NCBI RefSeq assembly: GCF_001879105.1
Contig: NZ_MLCF01000038.1
Coordinates: 1-33,090, forward strand
Origin: Mangrovactinospora gilvigrisea
GTDB lineage: Bacteria; Actinomycetota; Actinomycetes; Streptomycetales; Streptomycetaceae
Length of the DNA stretch: 33,090 nt
Direction of reading: 5' to 3'
Below the pieces are notes generated by a model. The model was not told where the DNA came from. It saw only the letters and a program-made list of their open reading frames with translations, and made no database searches. A program made the position numbers and the translations under genes. The stretch's first letter is position 1; every line of letters starts with the position of its first letter. Shown here piece by piece: positions 10,465 through 17,925 of the stretch.

Positions 10465-11600
10465 TGGAGGCGCCCCGCAGGGGCGCGGGGAACCGCGCGA
10501 GCGACCCACCCGCACCGCGAGTCGGAATACTCGCGGGAGTAAAGGTCGTCGAGTTCGCCGGCATAGGCCCCGCCCCCTTCGCGGCAGGCGTCCTCGCCGC
10601 GCACGGCGCCGACGTCCTCACCGTGCACCGGCCCGGTGCGCTGCCGTCCGTGCTGGAGGGCGTCCTGGACCGGGGCCGGCACCCGCTCGACCTGGACCTG
10701 AAGGATCCCGCGGCACGGGCCAGGGCCCTCGACCTCCTCGCGCGCGCCGACGTCCTCATCGACCCCTACCGCCCCGGCAGCCTGGAGCGCCTCGGCCTCG
10801 GCCCCGCCGAGGCCCTCGCCGCCAACCCGCGCCTGGTCTACGCCCGGATGACCGGCTGGGGCCAGGAGGGCCCCCTCGCCGGCACCGCCGGCCACGACAT
10901 CACCTACACCGCGATCTCCGGCGCGCTCGGCGCCTCCGCCCGGTACCGCGAACGCCCCGTCCCGCCCGTCAACTTCGTCGGCGACTTCGGCGGCGGCGGG
11001 ATGCTGCTGCTCTTCGGGATCGTCTGCGCGCTGCGCGACGCCGAGCGCGGCGGCCGCGGCCAGGTGGTGGACGCGGCCATGCTGGACGGCTCCGCGCTGC
11101 TCACCACGATGGTCCACGACCTGCGCGCCTCCGGCTCCTGGCCGGGGCCGGCCGGCACCAACCTGCTGGACACCGGCGCACCGTTCTACGACACCTACCG
11201 CACCGCCGACGGCCGCTTCGTCGCCGTCGGCGCCCTCGAACCGGCCTTCTACGACGCCCTGCTGGCCGGCCTCGGCCTCGCCGCCGACGGCCTCCCGGAC
11301 CGCGACGACCCGGCCAACTGGCCCACCCTGCGGGAGCGGTTCACCCGGGTCTTCGCCACCCGTACCCGGGACGACTGGGCGGCGCGCTTCGCCGGCACCG
11401 ACGCCTGCGTCGCCCCCGTCCTCGACCTGGACGAGGCGCCCGTCCACCCGCACACAGCCGCCCGCGGCACCTTCGCCGGCGACCCGCCCCGGCCGGCGCC
11501 CGCCCCGCGGTTCTCCCGGACGCCGGGGACGCCCCCGCCGGTCCGCACCGAGGCCGACACCGCGGAGCTGCTCAAGCGCTGGTTCGACGGGAGCGGCTGA
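10464..11600 (+). CDS. Alpha-methylacyl-CoA racemase (CaiB/BaiF CoA-transferase family)
   Basis: A 378-residue racemase expected to interconvert 2R- and 2S-methylacyl-CoA so that methyl-branched acyl chains can enter beta-oxidation. The family catalytic set is present at the spacing known from the M. tuberculosis enzyme (His126, Asp156, Glu241). Here they are His144 (GTAGHDITY), Asp174 (NFVGDFGGGG) and Glu259 (GALEPAFYD), each shifted by 18. The 18 extra N-terminal residues are encoded by a Streptomyces-type repeat (10470-10510), and no other ATG/GTG/TTG lies between the ATG at 10464 and the conserved VKVVEFAGIGP. The ATG overlaps the fadB stop, so translation is probably coupled. CoA transferases proper share the fold; the Glu and the GDFGGGG motif favour the racemase. 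Confidence 0.9.
   Translation: MEAPRRGAGNRASDPPAPRVGILAGVKVVEFAGIGPAPFAAGVLAAHGADVLTVHRPGALPSVLEGVLDRGRHPLDLDLKDPAARARALDLLARADVLIDPYRPGSLERLGLGPAEALAANPRLVYARMTGWGQEGPLAGTAGHDITYTAISGALGASARYRERPVPPVNFVGDFGGGGMLLLFGIVCALRDAERGGRGQVVDAAMLDGSALLTTMVHDLRASGSWPGPAGTNLLDTGAPFYDTYRTADGRFVAVGALEPAFYDALLAGLGLAADGLPDRDDPANWPTLRERFTRVFATRTRDDWAARFAGTDACVAPVLDLDEAPVHPHTAARGTFAGDPPRPAPAPRFSRTPGTPPPVRTEADTAELLKRWFDGSG
10470..10510 (+). repeat. Streptomyces-type GC-rich repeat inside the 5' end of the racemase gene
   Basis: The block starts GCGCCCCGCAGGGGCGCGGG and continues AACCGCGCGAGCGACCCA. It contains the hairpin GCCCC-GCA-GGGGC. This form is familiar as a very frequent intergenic repeat of Streptomyces genomes (recalled, not searched). 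A related AGGGGCGCGGGG core occurs at 15938. Here it is translated. Confidence 0.55.
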
Positions 11601-11613
11601 GCCGGCCTCAGTC
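11595..11613. terminator. Hairpin containing both stop codons of a convergent pair
   Basis: GGCTGAG-CCGGC-CTCAGTC forms a 7-bp stem (one G-T pair) with a 5-nt loop. The TGA of the racemase gene is in the left arm and the TCA (stop of the Nudix gene on the minus strand) is in the right arm. It may act as a compact bidirectional terminator; there is no T-tract. Confidence 0.4.
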
Positions 11614-12084
11614 CCGCACGAACCAGGTCTCGCGGTTCCCCGACAGCGCCCGCTCGATCGCGAAGCGGTGGTTGACGGGAACCGACTCGGGCAGGGCGTC
11701 CGGGGCGTACCAGTCGACGGCGAGCGACTCCTCGTCGTTGACGCACGCCTTGCCGCCCACCGCGCGGGCGCGGAAGACCAGCGTGGTGGCGACGATCTCG
11801 TCGCCGTTCGCGAAGCGGTAGGGGCGGCCGACGCGCATCGAGGAAAGGTACTCGACGTCGATCTCGACGCCGGTCTCCTCCAGGACCTCGCGCGCCGCGC
11901 CCGCGGCCGGCTCCTCGCCCGGGTCGAGGAGGCCGCCGGGGAGCGCCCAGTTGCCGTTGTCGGCGCGCTGCCCGAGCAGCACGCGGCCTTCCGCGTCCAG
12001 CACGACGGCGCTCGCGCCCAGCACCGGGAGCAGCTTGCTGCCGATGTCGGCGCGCAGATCGAGGATGTAGTCGGGGGTCGCCAT
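11608..12084 (-). CDS. Nudix hydrolase
   Basis: A 158-residue Nudix protein that would hydrolyse a nucleoside-diphosphate-linked substrate using a divalent metal. The Nudix box is complete: GX5E-X7-REVLEETGV at residues 51-73, including GLLDPGE and REVLEE. ALPGG directly before it and LLGQRADNGNW are the usual strand preceding the box. The length is typical of small house-cleaning or sugar-nucleotide-type members, and the substrate cannot be assigned. No Shine-Dalgarno precedes the ATG; TACGCT ends 7 nt upstream, so the mRNA is probably leaderless. It is convergent with the racemase gene and lies 24 bp downstream of the end of the large membrane phosphodiesterase gene. Confidence 0.9.
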   Translation of the reverse strand: MATPDYILDLRADIGSKLLPVLGASAVVLDAEGRVLLGQRADNGNWALPGGLLDPGEEPAAGAAREVLEETGVEIDVEYLSSMRVGRPYRFANGDEIVATTLVFRARAVGGKACVNDEESLAVDWYAPDALPESVPVNHRFAIERALSGNRETWFVRD

Positions 12085-12091
12085 GATCGCG

Positions 12092-12097
12092 AGCGTA
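12092..12097 (-). promoter_or_regulatory. Candidate -10 of a leaderless promoter for the Nudix gene
   Basis: TACGCT on the minus strand fits TANNNT and ends 7 nt before the ATG at 12084. The intervening CGCGATC has no Shine-Dalgarno. Confidence 0.4.
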
Positions 12098-12108
12098 ACC
12101 CAGGAGCG

Positions 12109-14376
12109 TTACCCGCCGGTGACCTCGCGGGGTCCGCCGTCCAGCCAGCGGCGCAGCACCCGGTGCAGGGCGGCGGCGCCGACCGGCTCGCCGTCCGGGA
12201 CGGGCAGCTCCGCCGGATGCAGCAGGAACGGCTCCGACTGCGGGCCGCCGAGGCCGCCGTGCGAGCCGACCTGGTCCTCGAAGGCGTGCACGGCGCCGCC
12301 GTCGCCCGGCCGCCAGGCGCCGCCGATCATCAGGTCCGCGGCGTGCGGGAACCGGTCGGTGCGGGCCACCGCCTCCGCCGCGCCGGGGCCGTAGACCGCC
12401 AGCGGGTCCGTCCCCTCCACCCGGCCGGTGTCCAGCTCGCGCAGGCCGTCCGCGCCGATCGCCAGGCCGCCGCGCGTCGCGCTGCGCACCAGCACGAAGC
12501 CGATGCCGGGGTGGCGCACCAGAGTGGTGACGAGCTTGGGGTGGCGCTCCTCGATCCGCTCCAGCGTCAGCCGGCCCGGCTCGTCGGTGAAGGACACCAG
12601 GCCCAGGTTCCCCGACCCCAGCACCAGCGGCGCGGGCGCTTCGCCGGGACCCGCGGCCGCGGTCGGCGGGGCCTGCTCCGCCGCCCCCGGCCCGGTCGCG
12701 GCCCCCGGCCCGGTCGGCACGTCCGCCCGCCGCGGCTGCCGGAGTCCGCTGAAGCCCCGCCGCCCTCGGCGCCCTCGGCGCTCCGCGGAGGCGGGCCCCG
12801 CCGGGGGCGGCACCAGCTCGATGGCGTCCGCCGCCTTGAGGTAGCCGCGCTCGCTCCCGCGCCGGCGCCGGCCGCGCGGCGTCGCGCACGCCGCACCCCC
12901 GCAGCCGCGCCGCACCACCTCCTCCAGCGACTCCCCGAACTCCGCCTCGAAGGACTCGCCCTCGCTCTGCCCGTGGTCCGAGAGGACCGCGAAGCGGTAC
13001 GGCCGCGGTGCGAACGCCGCCGCCAGCTCGGCGAGATGCCCGATCTCCCGGTCGATGCGGTGCAGCACGGCCAGGGTCTCGGGGCGCTCCACCCCGGAGT
13101 GGTGCGCCACCTCGTCGTAGCCGACCAGATCGGCGTAGACGACCCGGCGGCCGGTCATGATGTCGCCGAGCACCGCGGCCACCACCACGTCCCGCTCCAC
13201 CACCGTGGCGAACGCCCGCACCAGCGGGTAGATCCCGCCGCGCGGCACCCGGGGGCGCTGGTCCCGCCGGGCCGCCCGCGCGCCCTGCACGGCCTCGCGC
13301 ACCGCCTCGGCGACGAATCCGCAGAAGGTGCGCACCGCCCGCGCCGGGTCGGCGAAGTAGGCGAAGTAGCCGGAGCGCCGCCGGCCCCGGCTGCGCCGCA
13401 TCGACTTCGACAGCACCAGGGCGTTGGAGGCCGCGCCGCCGCTGAAGAGGTTGCCGCGGCTGGCCCCGTCCGGGTGGAGCAGCCCGGCGCCGGCCCCGCC
13501 CGGCAGCGCGCCCTCGGCGCGCTTGCGCCGCTCCAACTCGGCGGCAGCCGCCGGATGGTTGCTCACCATCAGCCGGCCCTCGCCGGCCCGCTCGGGGTGC
13601 TTCTCCCACCAGCGGAAGGCCGGCACGTCCCAGGTGGAGCCGTGCAGGATGCCCAGCTGGCTGGCGCCGGTCTGGCTCGACCAGTCGGTGCGCCAGCGCA
13701 TCAGCCGGTGGCCGCCGCCTTCGAGCCAGCGGGCCAGGTTGGGGACGTGGCCGTCGCGCAGCGCGCGCTCCAGCACGCCGTGGCCCAGCCCGTCGATCTG
13801 CAGCAGCACGGTGCCGGGCGCGGCCTGCGGGTCGGGGCCGGAGAGATGACGGAGCGCCAGGTGGCGCCGGTCGCGGCGGGGGACGGCGAGCCGGACCAGC
13901 CGGCGGTGGTAGGCGTCCCGGTCCCAGGCGCCGAGCGCCGCGGCGACCGCGGAGGTGGTGAAGGAGAGCGCGGCGGCCACCACGCCGGACTGCTTCCAGC
14001 CCACGCTGAGGTCGCCGTGCGGGACGAGGGAGAACGCCACCAGCACCAGCGCCCCGTTGAGGACGAACCCCAGCAGGCCCAGCAGCACCGCCGGCACCAG
14101 AAGCAGCGCCCGCACCAGCCACGGCCAGACCGCGCCGCTGAGCAGCCCGAAGGCGCCCGAGCCGGCGGCGGCCGCGGTGATGGACGGCACAATCCCGCCG
14201 CTGTCCGTCAGGTCCACCCCGGGCAGCACGGCGGCGAGCACCGCGAGCGTGCCGGTGGACGCCGCCCAGAGCAGCACGATGCGCAGGGCGGCGCGCGCCA
14301 CCGCGCGACCGCCCCTGCTCAGCCGTCCTGTGCCCGTCTGGTGTGTCACGTCTCCCGGTGCCCTCCTCACGTGCAT
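12109..14376 (-). CDS. Membrane-anchored alkaline-phosphatase-superfamily protein with holin-4_2-like N-terminus
   Basis: A 755-residue protein in two parts. Residues about 25-160 contain four hydrophobic segments (ALRIVLLWAASTGTLAVLAAV, AFGLLSGAVWPWL, LLLVPAVLLGLLGFVLNGAL, VVAAALSFTTSAVAAALG), resembling the four-span Phage_holin_4_2 family. Residues about 190-755 are a phosphodiesterase/alkaline-phosphatase-type domain. Likely metal ligands are Asp195 (LLQIDGLGHG), a nucleophile Ser/Thr in SSQTGASQ (Thr236), Asp and His in VGYDEVAHHSG (about 420), SDHG (about 466) and His in GSHGG (about 705). An Arg/Gly/Pro-rich insert lies around 495-560. Homologues are usually annotated 'phage holin family' in Streptomyces, but the enzymatic domain dominates, so a host lipid or envelope phosphodiesterase is more plausible than lysis. 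The ATG start is uncertain: a GTG at 14349 lies 12 nt after AGGAGG. Confidence 0.75.
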   Translation of the reverse strand: MHVRRAPGDVTHQTGTGRLSRGGRAVARAALRIVLLWAASTGTLAVLAAVLPGVDLTDSGGIVPSITAAAAGSGAFGLLSGAVWPWLVRALLLVPAVLLGLLGFVLNGALVLVAFSLVPHGDLSVGWKQSGVVAAALSFTTSAVAAALGAWDRDAYHRRLVRLAVPRRDRRHLALRHLSGPDPQAAPGTVLLQIDGLGHGVLERALRDGHVPNLARWLEGGGHRLMRWRTDWSSQTGASQLGILHGSTWDVPAFRWWEKHPERAGEGRLMVSNHPAAAAELERRKRAEGALPGGAGAGLLHPDGASRGNLFSGGAASNALVLSKSMRRSRGRRRSGYFAYFADPARAVRTFCGFVAEAVREAVQGARAARRDQRPRVPRGGIYPLVRAFATVVERDVVVAAVLGDIMTGRRVVYADLVGYDEVAHHSGVERPETLAVLHRIDREIGHLAELAAAFAPRPYRFAVLSDHGQSEGESFEAEFGESLEEVVRRGCGGAACATPRGRRRRGSERGYLKAADAIELVPPPAGPASAERRGRRGRRGFSGLRQPRRADVPTGPGAATGPGAAEQAPPTAAAGPGEAPAPLVLGSGNLGLVSFTDEPGRLTLERIEERHPKLVTTLVRHPGIGFVLVRSATRGGLAIGADGLRELDTGRVEGTDPLAVYGPGAAEAVARTDRFPHAADLMIGGAWRPGDGGAVHAFEDQVGSHGGLGGPQSEPFLLHPAELPVPDGEPVGAAALHRVLRRWLDGGPREVTGG

Positions 14377-14390
14377 ACGTATCAGATGAT

Positions 14391-14397
14391 TACCCTA
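14391..14397. promoter_or_regulatory. Overlapping divergent -10 elements
   Basis: The heptamer TACCCTA reads TACCCT on the plus strand (14391-14396) and TAGGGT on the minus strand (14392-14397). Both fit TANNNT. It would serve the metallo-hydrolase gene rightward (start near 14403, 50-nt leader with GAAAGG) and the membrane phosphodiesterase leftward (start near 14385). Confidence 0.35.
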
Positions 14398-14452
14398 AAT
14401 AGCGTTTGGCCCGGAGCTGCCCGCCGGGCCGTGGAGACAGAAAGGCGGCACC

Positions 14453-15241
14453 GTGCCCGTGATCACGTGGTGGGGCCATGCCACCGCAACGGTCTCCGAC
14501 TCCGGAACCCGCGTCCTCACCGATCCCTTCCTCGGCGCCCGCCTCGCGCATCTGCGCCGCCGCCGCGGACCCGTCCCGGTGGCCGCCGCCGCGGACGCCG
14601 ACGCCGCCGTCGTCTCCCATCTGCACGCCGACCACCTCCATCTGCCCTCCCTCGCCCGGCTGCGCCGCGGCACCCCCGTCCTGGTGCCGCGCGGCGCGCC
14701 CCGCGCGCTCCCGGCGCTCGGCCGGCTCGCCGCCCGCCGCGGCCTGGAGCTGCAGGAGATGGCGCCCGGCGACACCACCCGGATCGGACGGCTGACGCTG
14801 CGCGCGGTGCCCGCCCGGCACGACGGCCGCCGCTGGGCGCTGGCCCGCGCATGGTCGTCGGAGAGCCGCCGGGTGCAGGCGCTCGGCTACGTCCTGCGGG
14901 GCGACCGCACCACCTACTTCGCCGGCGACACCGACCTGTTCGCCGGCCTCGCCGAGGCCGTCGGCGGCTGCGACGTCGCGCTGCTGCCGGTCGGCGGCTG
15001 GGGGCCGACGCTCGGCGCCGGCCATCTGACGCCCCGTCGTGCCGCCGAGGCGGCCCGGCTGGTGGGCGCGCGGGCGGCGGTGCCGGTGCACTTCGGGACG
15101 CTCTGGCCGGTGGGCCTGGACGCGGCCCGACCCGAGCTCTTCGCGGAGCCGGGCCGGCGCTTCGTCGAGGAGGTCCGGCGGCTGGCGCCGGGCACGACGG
15201 CCCGGGAGCTGCGCCCCGGCGAGCGGGCGGAGTTCCGGTGA
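14453..15241 (+). CDS. Metallo-beta-lactamase-fold hydrolase, UlaG/NAPE-PLD-like
   Basis: A 262-residue MBL-fold enzyme. The opening WWGHATATV is the GHA motif of the UlaG/YtnP/NAPE-PLD-like branch. Metal ligands are HLHADH (56-61), a His in PARHDGRR, Asp159 in YFAGDTDLF and His213 in VPVHFGTLWP. Substrates in this branch range from lactones to phospholipids, so none is proposed. The GTG start has GAAAGG 7 nt upstream. The last 4 nt overlap the DedA gene start (GTGA), so it is probably co-translated with a membrane protein. It is divergent from the membrane phosphodiesterase gene. Confidence 0.87.
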   Translation: MPVITWWGHATATVSDSGTRVLTDPFLGARLAHLRRRRGPVPVAAAADADAAVVSHLHADHLHLPSLARLRRGTPVLVPRGAPRALPALGRLAARRGLELQEMAPGDTTRIGRLTLRAVPARHDGRRWALARAWSSESRRVQALGYVLRGDRTTYFAGDTDLFAGLAEAVGGCDVALLPVGGWGPTLGAGHLTPRRAAEAARLVGARAAVPVHFGTLWPVGLDAARPELFAEPGRRFVEEVRRLAPGTTARELRPGERAEFR

Positions 15242-15933
15242 GCGGGTTTCTGGCGGTCGCCCACGAGGTGACGAAGGTCTTCACCGGCTCGATCGGCTAC
15301 CAGCCCTCGGCGGCGCCCGCGTCGGCGGCGTCGGAGGGGGCGCAGCAGTCCGTCGGCTACCCGTCGCTCTTCGGGCTGGTGCTGCTGGGCTCGCTGGTGC
15401 CGGTGGTGCCGACGGGCGCGGTGGTGAGCGCGGCGGCGGTGGTCGCCTGGCACCTCACCAGCCCGATGAACATGCTCGGGGTGGTGCTCGTCGGCTCGGC
15501 GGCCGGCTACCTCGGGGACGTCGTCCTGTACTGGATCGCGGCCCGCGGAGAGCGCTGGCTGAAGCGGATCACCCGGCGCGTCGACCCGGAGCGGCTCGCC
15601 TGGTCGAAGCGGAAGCTGGAGCGGCACCGCTGGTCGACGCTGATCCTCTCCCGGCTGATGCCGGCGGGGCGGATCCCGGTGATGGTGGCGTGCATTCTGG
15701 CGGGCATGCCGCTGCGCAGGTTCGCGACCGGCAACATCCCCGCGGTGCTGATCTGGTGCGTGGTCTACGGGGTGGTGGGCGTCGGGAGCGGGTCGCTCTT
15801 CCCGGAGCCGTGGCAGGGCGTGCTGGCCGTCTGCGCGGTCGTCATGCTCATCTCGGTGATCGCGCCCCGCCTCGGCGGCAAGCTGAAGCATGCGCCGGCG
15901 GCGTCCGACGACGGGGCCGTCTCGGAGGGCTGA
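15238..15933 (+). CDS. DedA-family (VTT/SNARE-associated) membrane protein
   Basis: A 231-residue membrane protein. After an N-terminal stretch with Ala/Ser-rich SAAPASAASEGAQQ it has GLVLLGSLVPVVPTGAVVSAAAVVAW, VVLVGSAAGYLGDVVLYWIA, the conserved Arg-containing motif LSRLMPAGRIPVMVACILAG and two C-terminal spans. The RLxPxGRxxxMxxAG-like motif is the DedA hallmark; the family acts in membrane lipid homeostasis, with members flipping undecaprenyl phosphate or phospholipids. The GTG start overlaps the stop of the MBL-fold gene. Pairing a DedA with an MBL hydrolase suggests work on a lipid-linked substrate (inference). Confidence 0.87.
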   Translation: MSGFLAVAHEVTKVFTGSIGYQPSAAPASAASEGAQQSVGYPSLFGLVLLGSLVPVVPTGAVVSAAAVVAWHLTSPMNMLGVVLVGSAAGYLGDVVLYWIAARGERWLKRITRRVDPERLAWSKRKLERHRWSTLILSRLMPAGRIPVMVACILAGMPLRRFATGNIPAVLIWCVVYGVVGVGSGSLFPEPWQGVLAVCAVVMLISVIAPRLGGKLKHAPAASDDGAVSEG

Positions 15934-15937
15934 CGCC

Positions 15938-15996
15938 AGGGGCGCGGGGCCCTGCCGACGTGCGGCTCCGCCGCGTGGGCGCGGGTGGGCACGACG
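15938..15996 (+). repeat. Streptomyces-type GC-rich intergenic repeat, copy between dedA-like and MFS genes
   Basis: AGGGGCGCGGGGCCCTG is followed by TGCGGCTCCGCCGCGTGG and GCGCG. The 23-nt core 15961-15983 is identical to the reverse complement of 29836-29858. The core folds as GCGGC-TCC-GCCGC. It lies between two convergent genes and may help termination; the rest of this gap (15997-16035) shows nothing. Confidence 0.6.
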
Positions 15997-16035
15997 GACC
16001 GGACAGCCGCCCGTCCGCCGTGCTCGCCCGGGACG

Positions 16036-17730
16036 TCATGCGACCGCCGCGGCCGCCTCGTTCTCGCGGGCCTGCATGCCCGACTCCTGCCGCAGCGGGA
16101 TCTCCTTGACGAAGAACAGCAGCACGAACGCCACCGCGGTGATCACCGCGGCCGCCACGAACACCACCGTCATCGAGTCGGAGAAGCCGACCTTGAACGG
16201 CCGGGCCAGCCGCGGGTCGAGGTGGTTGAGGAACGACGAGTCGCTCAGCACCCCGCCGCCCGACGCGCTCCCCGAGCCGCCCTGGTGCTTCATCATGTCC
16301 AGCACCGGCTTGTTCGCCGGGTCCGCGACCACCTTCGGATCCCGCAGCGCAGCCTGGAAGGCCCGCGTCGGGGCGATCCGCGCGAACGCCGAGCCGATCT
16401 TCGTCGCCGCCTCGGAGAAGAGGATCGACAGGAACACCGCGGTCCCCAGCGTCCCGCCCATCTGCCGGAAGAACGTCGACGACGCCGAGGCGACGCCCAT
16501 GTCCCGCGGCGGCACCGCGTTCTGCACCGCCAGCACCAGCGTCTGCATGCACGGGCCCAGCCCGGCGCCCAGCACCAGCATGTAGAGCATGACCAGCCAC
16601 AGCGCGGTGTCCGCGGACATCGTCGCGAAGAGCACCATGCCGATCAGCATCAGCGCCGCGCCCACGATCGGGAGCACCTTGTAGCGGCCGGTTCTGGCGA
16701 TGATCTGGCCCGCGCCCATCGACGCGCCCATCATCCCGATCATCAGCGGCAGCATCAGCAGGCCCGCCTTGGTGGGCGAGTAGCCCTTCACCATCTGCAG
16801 GTACTGCGGGATCATCAGCATCGCGCCGAACATGCCCATGCCGATGACGACGCCGATCACCGTCGTCAGGCTGAAGACCGAGTTCTTGAAGAGCCGGATC
16901 GGGATGAGCGCGTCCTCGCCGTACGCGCGCTCCGCGAAGACGAAGGCGATCAGTCCGACGACACCGATCGCGTAGCAGAGCAGCGACGTCCCGCTGCTCC
17001 AGCCCCACTCCCGGCCCTGCTCGGCGACGATCAGCAGCGGCACCAGGCCGACCGTGATGGTCACCGCGCCGGGCCAGTCGATGCGGTGGTCGCGCGGGGT
17101 GTGCGGGAGGTTCAGCACCTTGCCGACGACCAGCAGCGCGACGATCCCGATCGGCACGTTCACCAGGAACACCCAGCGCCAGCCGGTGAGGCCCAGCAGG
17201 TGGCCGTGGCCGGCGAAGAAGCCGCCGACCACCGGGCCGGCGACGCTGGAGATGCCGAACAGGCCCATGAAGTAGCCCTGGTACTTGCCGCGGTCGCGCG
17301 GCGGCACGATGTCCGCGACGATCGCCAGCGCCAGCGACATCAGGCCGCCGGCGCCCAGCCCCTGCACCGCCCGGAAGGCCGCCAGCTCGTACATCGAGGT
17401 GGCGAAGGTGCAGGCCAGCGAGCCGGCCAGGAACACCGAGATGGCGATGAGGTAGTAGGGCTTGCGGCCGTGCAGGTCGGAGAGCTTGCCGTAGAGCGGC
17501 GTGACGATCGTCGAGGTGATCAGGTAGGCCGTGGTGGCCCACGCCTGCTCGCTCAGGCCGTGCAGATCGTCGGCGATCACGCGGATCGCGGTGCCGACGA
17601 CGGTGCCGTCCAGGGCGGCCAGGAACATGCCGAGCATGAGGCCGCTGAGGATGGTGAGGATCTGCCGGTGCGTCAGTTCCAGGTTGCGCGGGGCGGCGGG
17701 CGGCGCCGCCGCGGTCGGGGATTCGGGCAT
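16036..17730 (-). CDS. MFS multidrug exporter, DHA2 (14-TM, EmrB/QacA-like)
   Basis: A 564-residue drug:proton antiporter. The DHA2 motif D1 LAALDGTVVGTA carries Asp41, motif A is GKLSDLHGRK (81-90), motif B is AFRAVQGLGAGG and motif C is GPVVGGFFAGHG. Enough hydrophobic segments for 14 spans follow, ending in VVFVAAAVITAVAFVLLFFV. The start at 17730 (MPESPTAAAP) is chosen because the 26 residues upstream in frame are Cys/Arg/Pro-rich and unlike the family; GGAG lies 10 nt upstream. Its promoter (TTGCCG-N17-TAACTT) is overlaid by palindromes, as expected for a gene repressed by a MarR- or TetR-type drug sensor. No such regulator gene is in the window. The substrate is unknown. Confidence 0.9.
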   Translation of the reverse strand: MPESPTAAAPPAAPRNLELTHRQILTILSGLMLGMFLAALDGTVVGTAIRVIADDLHGLSEQAWATTAYLITSTIVTPLYGKLSDLHGRKPYYLIAISVFLAGSLACTFATSMYELAAFRAVQGLGAGGLMSLALAIVADIVPPRDRGKYQGYFMGLFGISSVAGPVVGGFFAGHGHLLGLTGWRWVFLVNVPIGIVALLVVGKVLNLPHTPRDHRIDWPGAVTITVGLVPLLIVAEQGREWGWSSGTSLLCYAIGVVGLIAFVFAERAYGEDALIPIRLFKNSVFSLTTVIGVVIGMGMFGAMLMIPQYLQMVKGYSPTKAGLLMLPLMIGMMGASMGAGQIIARTGRYKVLPIVGAALMLIGMVLFATMSADTALWLVMLYMLVLGAGLGPCMQTLVLAVQNAVPPRDMGVASASSTFFRQMGGTLGTAVFLSILFSEAATKIGSAFARIAPTRAFQAALRDPKVVADPANKPVLDMMKHQGGSGSASGGGVLSDSSFLNHLDPRLARPFKVGFSDSMTVVFVAAAVITAVAFVLLFFVKEIPLRQESGMQARENEAAAAVA

Positions 17731-17809
17731 GCGAGAGCGACTCCGGAGAGCGGGAGCGGACGGAACGGGGGAGGGCAGCGCGCACCGGCACAGCGAAACG
17801 CGACACACG

Positions 17810-17854
17810 TTGCCTTAGGCAAGCAAAGTTAGCCGACCGCCGTTCGAACGGCAA
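17810..17854 (-). promoter_or_regulatory. MFS exporter promoter with two palindromic operators
   Basis: On the minus strand TTGCCG (17849-17854) and TAACTT (17826-17831) are separated by 17 nt, a plausible sigma-70-type promoter. The perfect palindrome TTGCCTTAGGCAA (17810-17822, odd centre) covers the predicted +1 near 17819. A second perfect palindrome, GCCGTTCGAACGGC (17839-17852), covers the -35 and the start of the spacer. The first resembles MarR-type operators of actinobacterial MFS genes. Confidence 0.55.
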
Positions 17855-17925
17855 TCCCGTTTTTCCGTATCCGAACCGTTGCGCCCGTTTGGCGATGACC
17901 CGTCAGATCCCGGGATCCGCCGCGG

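Noticed and set aside
12109..14376. Prophage remnant suggested by the holin-like domain
   Set aside because: No endolysin, tail, integrase or attachment site nearby; the protein is mainly a phosphodiesterase-type enzyme among chromosomal genes.
11668..15237. Long plus-strand frame upstream of the DedA gene
   Set aside because: It is antisense to the Nudix and phosphodiesterase genes and out of frame with the MBL-fold gene; only 15238-15933 has a DedA sequence.
17811..17832. Possible iron box (DmdR/IdeR) at the MFS promoter
   Set aside because: TTAGGCAAGCAAAGTTAG matches the iron-box consensus only at one end; the perfect TTGCCTTAGGCAA palindrome explains the site better.
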